From positions 434,001-498,000 of the forward strand of contig NC_014319.1 in assembly GCF_000196855.1 (NCBI RefSeq): a DNA stretch of 64,000 nt. Direction: 5' to 3'. Position numbers and translations under genes: made by a program. The DNA is from Leuconostoc gasicomitatum LMG 18811 (GTDB taxonomy: Bacteria > Bacillota > Bacilli > Lactobacillales > Lactobacillaceae). Every line of letters starts with the position of its first letter. The first letter of the stretch is position 1. Positions 59,679-64,000 of the stretch are shown one piece after another. The notes below the pieces were generated by a model, which was not told where the DNA came from, made no database searches, and saw only the letters and a program-made list of their open reading frames with translations.

Positions 59679-60617
59679 ATGGTGAAAAAGCAAGCAACAA
59701 TAGAACTTTTAATGTTTGGTATGGCGGTAGGTGAAAGTATGACGCAACTATCTAACAGCCAGCAGGATGAGTTATTACAAGATCCGATTCAATTTACTGA
59801 AGAGCTAAGTTGGGGATCACAAACAAGCCTTTCTTTAACAACAATTGCCAGTTTGTCACGTGGTTATCAATTAACTGATGTGATGAATCATTTTCAAAAT
59901 TGGTATAAAAGGCGTCAGTTTGTACCTGAAAATACAGTACAACATGTTGACGCAATCACAAAAAAAGCAATGGATAACTATACTAAGAACAGGGATACGC
60001 TAGCCTCTGGTGTCCTTGAAGATATCGCCGATAGTGAAAATATATTGGTACGGATGTTACCAGTGGCACTTTATTTACATCATGAATATGGGGTATCATT
60101 TATTAATGATGAAACAGCCATGTTGACGTTACATCGCATTGCTGGATTGACACACAATGATGAAGGAGCACTGGTCAGTGTTGGCATGCTTAGTCTCATT
60201 ATTAGTCAAATATTAGATGGACAAAGCCTGCGAGATGCTGTAGAAAATGGTTTGGCCTTCGGTTTTGAATATTATTCACGGCATAAGGTTTTTGAATCAG
60301 AACTAATTGCATTTGAAGAGCTGAATTTACCTGATTTTGCTAATATTCCAGTTAATCATATTAAGCTAGATGGCCGTAGCGCAAGTACTTTGGAAGCGAT
60401 TATTTGGTCATTACTTAACAGTAATAGTTATGTACAAGCCATGCAAAATGCTTTTTTACATGGTCATGCCAATAGTATTATTCCAACAGCAGTGAGTGCT
60501 ATTGCGGCCGTTTTTTATGACGATGATCTAGTTTTACAGGCTAGTCAACATTTGATTTCACGAAAATTAATTGTGAGTGTCACGCGTCAAGCAGAAAGAT
60601 TAGGGCGTTTTAATTAA
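59679..60617 (+). CDS. ADP-ribosylglycohydrolase-fold protein, degenerate metal site
   Basis: 312 residues with the all-helical layout of the DraG/ARH family: LLMFGMAVGESM (canonical LG.AIGDA.G), ILVRMLPVALYLHH (canonical SNG.LMR..P.AL), AGLTHNDE, and ANSIIPTAVSAIAAVFY (canonical GGDADTTGAIAGAI.GA.YG). Asp residues for the dimagnesium centre are missing: DDT reads GSQ and GGDADT reads HGHANS, so hydrolysis is unlikely. Starts 33 bases after metK. Confidence 0.65.
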   Translation: MVKKQATIELLMFGMAVGESMTQLSNSQQDELLQDPIQFTEELSWGSQTSLSLTTIASLSRGYQLTDVMNHFQNWYKRRQFVPENTVQHVDAITKKAMDNYTKNRDTLASGVLEDIADSENILVRMLPVALYLHHEYGVSFINDETAMLTLHRIAGLTHNDEGALVSVGMLSLIISQILDGQSLRDAVENGLAFGFEYYSRHKVFESELIAFEELNLPDFANIPVNHIKLDGRSASTLEAIIWSLLNSNSYVQAMQNAFLHGHANSIIPTAVSAIAAVFYDDDLVLQASQHLISRKLIVSVTRQAERLGRFN

Positions 60618-60665
60618 CAAAAAGGTTTAGCTATCAGGAACTAACTGATAGCTAAACCTTTTTTA
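60617..60665. terminator. Bidirectional terminator
   Basis: Sixteen-bp perfect stem (AAGGTTTAGCTATCAG and complement), A and T runs. Confidence 0.92.
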
Positions 60666-60669
60666 ATTT

Positions 60670-61599
60670 TTATAACCAAAATGGATAAGTTTGATAATCG
60701 ATGTTAAAAGAAAATGTACCATTGCCTAGTTCTTCGCCATCTATTTGACCGGGTTGAATATCACGAACGTGAATTTTGGCACCTCGAGCCAATGAAATTT
60801 TATGGACAGATTTGAATTGTAAATGACCACCATTTTTTTTGAGAGAGGCAAACATAACTAAAAATTGAATGAAGGACATTTTATCAGCAACTACCATATC
60901 AAGTTCGTTTTGATGGACATCTGCACCTGGTAAAATGGCGATGCCGCCACCAAAGTAGACTTGATTTGTCAAGGTTACAAGAAATGCGTGGGGCATTTGA
61001 ATATAATCCTCACCATTCATCAGTGTCATTTGAAAATCATGCTGTTTGAAAAAAACGCATAAGACAGACAGCAAATAGCTGAGAGAACCACATCCTAATT
61101 TATTTAAACGTCTTTTTAAAGCCGTTTGATTTGTCTGTGCAACAACTGCAGCATCAAATCCGATGCCAATACTGTTGACAAAGTATTTCGTTATATGATG
61201 TGGCGCATCGCCATTAATTTTTCCGATGTTAAGCAATTGAGTCTGAGTCACACGTTTAAGGTGACTAAATGCCTGTTCAGCGGTCCCGAGATTAATGCCG
61301 CGAGCAAAGTCATTACCTGAACCTGTGGGTATATAGGCAATAGGTAGTTTAACAGCACGCTTAAATTGTAGTAGCCCATTTAACACCTCGTTTAATGTGC
61401 CATCACCACCGATAACGAGAACAACCGCGGTAGGATCATCAATTGTTTTAGCTAGTTTTTTGGCTAAATACATAGCATGTCCAGCATAATCGGTATCATG
61501 CCATGCGGCAATATTTGGTGTTTTTTTGATGTTGATGACAATATTTGAGTGAACGCCATTACCAGCGGAAGGGTTATTAATGACAAAATAATTAGGCAT
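60670..61599 (-). CDS. Diacylglycerol kinase-family lipid kinase
   Basis: 309 residues. NNPSAGNG (phosphate-binding start), VIGGDGTLNEVLNGL (~63-77), IPTGSGNDFARG and GIGFDAAV are hallmarks of the DagK/YegS family. Phosphorylates diacylglycerol or another lipid, feeding phospholipid recycling. Single gene. Confidence 0.92.
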   Translation of the reverse strand: MPNYFVINNPSAGNGVHSNIVINIKKTPNIAAWHDTDYAGHAMYLAKKLAKTIDDPTAVVLVIGGDGTLNEVLNGLLQFKRAVKLPIAYIPTGSGNDFARGINLGTAEQAFSHLKRVTQTQLLNIGKINGDAPHHITKYFVNSIGIGFDAAVVAQTNQTALKRRLNKLGCGSLSYLLSVLCVFFKQHDFQMTLMNGEDYIQMPHAFLVTLTNQVYFGGGIAILPGADVHQNELDMVVADKMSFIQFLVMFASLKKNGGHLQFKSVHKISLARGAKIHVRDIQPGQIDGEELGNGTFSFNIDYQTYPFWL

Positions 61600-61642
61600 G
61601 ATTTGCTATTTCTTTCAAAAAATAAATTAGTTTCATTGTATC

Positions 61643-61662
61643 AAAAAAAGCCCCTAAGGGCT
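61643..61662 (-). terminator. Terminator of PEP carboxylase gene
   Basis: Minus strand AGCCC-TTAG-GGGCT followed by seven T. Confidence 0.85.
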
Positions 61663-61677
61663 ATGAACAATATGATA

Positions 61678-63195
61678 TTAACCTAAGAAGTGTCGGAGTT
61701 GTGCCATGCGATTGATTAAAGCTGTGGTAGCAACTGGGGCACCATCTTTGATTTGAACAACTTGTAGTGCAATTTCTGCGTGTTGTTGTTGTTCGCGGTT
61801 GTGAGGACCAATTTCAAGATTAAAAATGGCCTTGAGTGTCATAATATCTTGTTCAACCTCTGCCCAGGCAGGACTTTGAGTTTTCAAAATTTCTAAGGCA
61901 TCTAAATTAATATAGCCTGCTAATTCACGGAAATCTTTTTTCATGCTAGGATAGTTCCGGACAAAAACTGATAAATGATCAGCGTTTAGATTTGCTAATG
62001 CACGACCAAAACCAATAAATTCAGGCGGGATACCAATGGAATAAAATGATCCTGTAAAGTTAATAGCACGGGGGAGCTCAATGCCATCAACTGATCGTGA
62101 ATAACCAAGAACGCCAACGTGTTGGCGACGATCGCGACGCTTAGGAAAAGCTTTGAATATAGGTTGCATGTCGGGAATTAATTGATCTAGTGTATCTGCA
62201 TAAAATCGAGCAGATTCTTCAGCCACTTCTGCTAGGATTTTTTGATCATTAGCAGAAATTTTTAATGGTTCAGCATTTGGCAGTTTTTCTTTTAACTCTG
62301 TGATGGCTTGTTGTACATCTGCCAATGGAAAATCATAACGGAAAGCGGACTGGACAGTCGCAGTGCGTACACCTGGGAATTCTGTGACATAGCGGTCAAT
62401 ACGATGTGGTGATAAACCACCACGGAAAATAGCTGAACCTGTTCCAGAAATGGGATAAACATCGATATTTTCTTCTTTTGCAAATTCATGTAATCTTGCA
62501 ATGGCAAGTTTATTACCTGTGATTGAACTCATAAATCCAGCAGTTAATGCAGAGTCAGATCCTGCTAAGAAGACACGCAGATATTTTGGTCGAAAACCAA
62601 AGTGTTCTTCATGTAATTTGAGGTATTCTTTCAAAATTTCAGGCGCGTGTAATTGGGTATTAAAATCCTCAAACAGAGGAATCATTTCAATATAGGGTGT
62701 GTTTTTGTCAGTTTTTGTGAATTCAACTGACTTAAAGTTGGCTAATTTTTCAAACAATATCTGCATTTCAAGTAATTGATCTGCACGTTGTGCCATTGGT
62801 AATATGGCTTCAAACAAAGGGCGTTGATCAAATCCAAGATCATGAGCAAAATCCTCTGAACTTAAAATAGCAGTCATTGCTTGCATTAAGCTATAGCCTT
62901 TTTCTTCCCAAATATTTGGGAAACGGAAAGTCAGAAATTTATCACGACCAATTTGATTCGTTTTGAAGTAGTCATATTCGGTACTAAATAGGCGATCGAT
63001 GACAGCTGCATCGGCATGCTTACCTTCCCAGTCCCACATGTACTCATCAACGTTTAATTCACTAAAATTTTCAAAAGCTTCATTCATCTCGTTATATGCG
63101 CTGATAAATGGTTGTTGCGAGGCGTCCCAAAATGGTGCATTGGCATTATCAGGATGTTGCGTACCCATAATAGTAGGGAATTTTCGTTGTGTCAT
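61678..63195 (-). CDS. ppcA: Archaeal-type phosphoenolpyruvate carboxylase
   Basis: 505 residues, about half the length of ordinary bacterial PEPC. MGTQHPDNANAPFW at the N terminus, FRFPNIWEEKGYSLMQ, FLAGSDSALTAGFMSS, FRGGLSPHRI and QSAFRYDFP match the archaeal-type PpcA family. Forms oxaloacetate from PEP and bicarbonate to supply aspartate and malate. Known in few bacteria, among them Leuconostoc mesenteroides, Oenococcus oeni and Clostridium perfringens. Ribosome site AAAGGAGCC. Confidence 0.96.
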   Translation of the reverse strand: MTQRKFPTIMGTQHPDNANAPFWDASQQPFISAYNEMNEAFENFSELNVDEYMWDWEGKHADAAVIDRLFSTEYDYFKTNQIGRDKFLTFRFPNIWEEKGYSLMQAMTAILSSEDFAHDLGFDQRPLFEAILPMAQRADQLLEMQILFEKLANFKSVEFTKTDKNTPYIEMIPLFEDFNTQLHAPEILKEYLKLHEEHFGFRPKYLRVFLAGSDSALTAGFMSSITGNKLAIARLHEFAKEENIDVYPISGTGSAIFRGGLSPHRIDRYVTEFPGVRTATVQSAFRYDFPLADVQQAITELKEKLPNAEPLKISANDQKILAEVAEESARFYADTLDQLIPDMQPIFKAFPKRRDRRQHVGVLGYSRSVDGIELPRAINFTGSFYSIGIPPEFIGFGRALANLNADHLSVFVRNYPSMKKDFRELAGYINLDALEILKTQSPAWAEVEQDIMTLKAIFNLEIGPHNREQQQHAEIALQVVQIKDGAPVATTALINRMAQLRHFLG

Positions 63196-63238
63196 GACGG
63201 CTCCTTTGTTTTGTACTTATACTATTTTAGCATACTGA

Positions 63239-63361
63239 TAGGCGTTTAAAAATGGCAATTTGAATTTTTATATAATAAAATACGTGAAAATCGAAAGAAT
63301 GTTCGGAAATTATGATATTACTTGTCATATAATCAGCTGTTGGATTAGATAAAATATGAAC
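63239..63361. other. Gap between ppcA and RNase J gene
   Basis: AT-rich; only the ppcA promoter region expected. No gene seen. Confidence 0.5.
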
Positions 63362-63393
63362 AAAAAAGCCAAGCACTGAATGAAAAGTGCTTG
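63362..63393 (-). terminator. Terminator of RNase J gene
   Basis: Minus strand CAAGCACT/AGTGCTTG stem, then GCTTTTTTG. Confidence 0.85.
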
Positions 63394-63402
63394 ACTACTT
63401 AT

Positions 63403-64000
63403 TCAAATCATAATTAACATTGGTAAGACCATAGGTTTACGTGCAGTCTCTTTATATAAAAATCTAGAAAGATCATCAATAACCGCTTGACGAATATCTG
63501 CTTCGTTAACATTTGGATTACTCATCACACGACGCATTGTTCCAAAAATAACACGGCGGCCTTCATTAATCAAATCACCAGATTCACGCATGTAAACGAA
63601 TCCACGAGATAAAATATCTGGACCAGACAAAATTTCTTTTTCTTTTAAATCAATTGTTGCAGTTACGACAACTAAGCCGTCCTGAGACAATTTTTGACGA
63701 TCATGTAATACAACTGAACCAATATCTCCGATACCCGATCCATCAATGTAGGTATCGTCACCGGGAAAATGACCAGCAACACGGGCATTTTCGCCATCTA
63801 AAGCCAAAACATCACCATTTTCTAAAATAAAAGTGTGATCTTTTGGCACATCAAGTTCTTGCGCTAATGATGCATGAACCTTAAGCATACGATACTCACC
63901 GTGGACCGGCATGAAGAATTTTGGTTTCATCAAGGCAATCATCAATTTTTCTTCTTCTTGACCACCGTGACCAGATGTGTGGATGTTATTGACTTTACCA
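63403..64000 (-). CDS. rnj: Ribonuclease J (C-terminal part; 5' end outside window)
   Basis: About 199 residues running off the right edge. NIHTSGHGGQEEEKLMIAL and MKPKFFMPVHGEYRML are the beta-CASP part of the metallo-beta-lactamase nuclease; GSGIGDIGSVVLHDRQ and the C-terminal DLSRFLYKETARKP follow. RNase J is the 5'-3' exo/endonuclease of RNA turnover in Firmicutes. RnjA versus RnjB cannot be decided from this part. Confidence 0.95.
   Translation of the reverse strand, partial: GKVNNIHTSGHGGQEEEKLMIALMKPKFFMPVHGEYRMLKVHASLAQELDVPKDHTFILENGDVLALDGENARVAGHFPGDDTYIDGSGIGDIGSVVLHDRQKLSQDGLVVVTATIDLKEKEILSGPDILSRGFVYMRESGDLINEGRRVIFGTMRRVMSNPNVNEADIRQAVIDDLSRFLYKETARKPMVLPMLIMI

Overview
The window (about 38% G+C by eye, 64 kb) looks like chromosome of a heterofermentative lactic acid bacterium, most likely Leuconostoc or a close relative. 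Reasons: the ftsH-hslO-lysS-tRNA order, T-box, TPP, yybP-ykoY and purine riboswitches of Firmicutes type, a LytTR/DUF3021 regulatory pair, an archaeal-type phosphoenolpyruvate carboxylase (described from Leuconostoc and Oenococcus), and proteins with remarkably few cysteines. The species call is inference from memory; no search was run.

Layout. 1-4.2 kb: end of ftsH, a cysteine-free hslO (Hsp33), lysS, and a tRNA cluster (Asn, Asn, Thr). 4.2-8.6 kb: an MFS efflux pump behind an attenuator-like leader, an APC amino-acid permease, and a DUF2130 coiled-coil nuclease-like protein. 8.6-19.8 kb is accessory: an HNH-like protein with a membrane protein and a small protein; an HxlR regulator divergent from an ABC exporter operon whose third gene fuses a six-helix membrane domain to a nucleotidylyltransferase; an XRE-type membrane regulator; broken hxlR and other gene remnants; and a large superfamily I helicase split by one in-frame TGA. 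20-24 kb: purine permease under a guanine-type riboswitch, then an ABC transporter (frameshifted ATPase) with LytTR and DUF3021 proteins. 24.1-25.8 kb: nucleoside hydrolase plus ECF S component behind a preQ1-I-like element, a candidate queuosine/queuine salvage operon. 26-28 kb: cysteine-free topoisomerase III.

28.4-33.5 kb: a second HxlR regulator with a perfect palindromic operator, a decayed gene, and a tight operon of quinone reductase, TIM-like protein, CinA-like protein with a degenerate amidase domain, SDR and glycerol dehydrogenase. I do not recognise this as a described system. 34-37.7 kb: thiamin-precursor uptake and salvage (ykoE-ykoD-ykoC-tenA) behind a TPP riboswitch on the minus strand. 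38-39.4 kb: degraded material (Mrr-like fragment, GNAT fragment) next to tRNA-Gln. 40-42 kb: nagA-nagR, with a NagR-type operator lying inside the promoter spacer.

42-47.5 kb: methionine uptake operon (metQ2-metQ1-M20 peptidase-metN-metI) behind a methionine T-box. 48-55.7 kb: DUF2207 protein, a yybP-ykoY (Mn2+) riboswitch with a P-type ATPase, then a Fur-family regulator divergent from two VIT/CCC1 metal transporters with palindromic operators; together a manganese/iron homeostasis region. 55.7-64 kb: YihY, DUF1054 and DUF-like membrane proteins, metK behind a divergent SAM riboswitch, a degenerate ADP-ribosylglycohydrolase homologue, a diacylglycerol-kinase-family lipid kinase, archaeal-type PEP carboxylase, and the C-terminal part of RNase J at the right edge.
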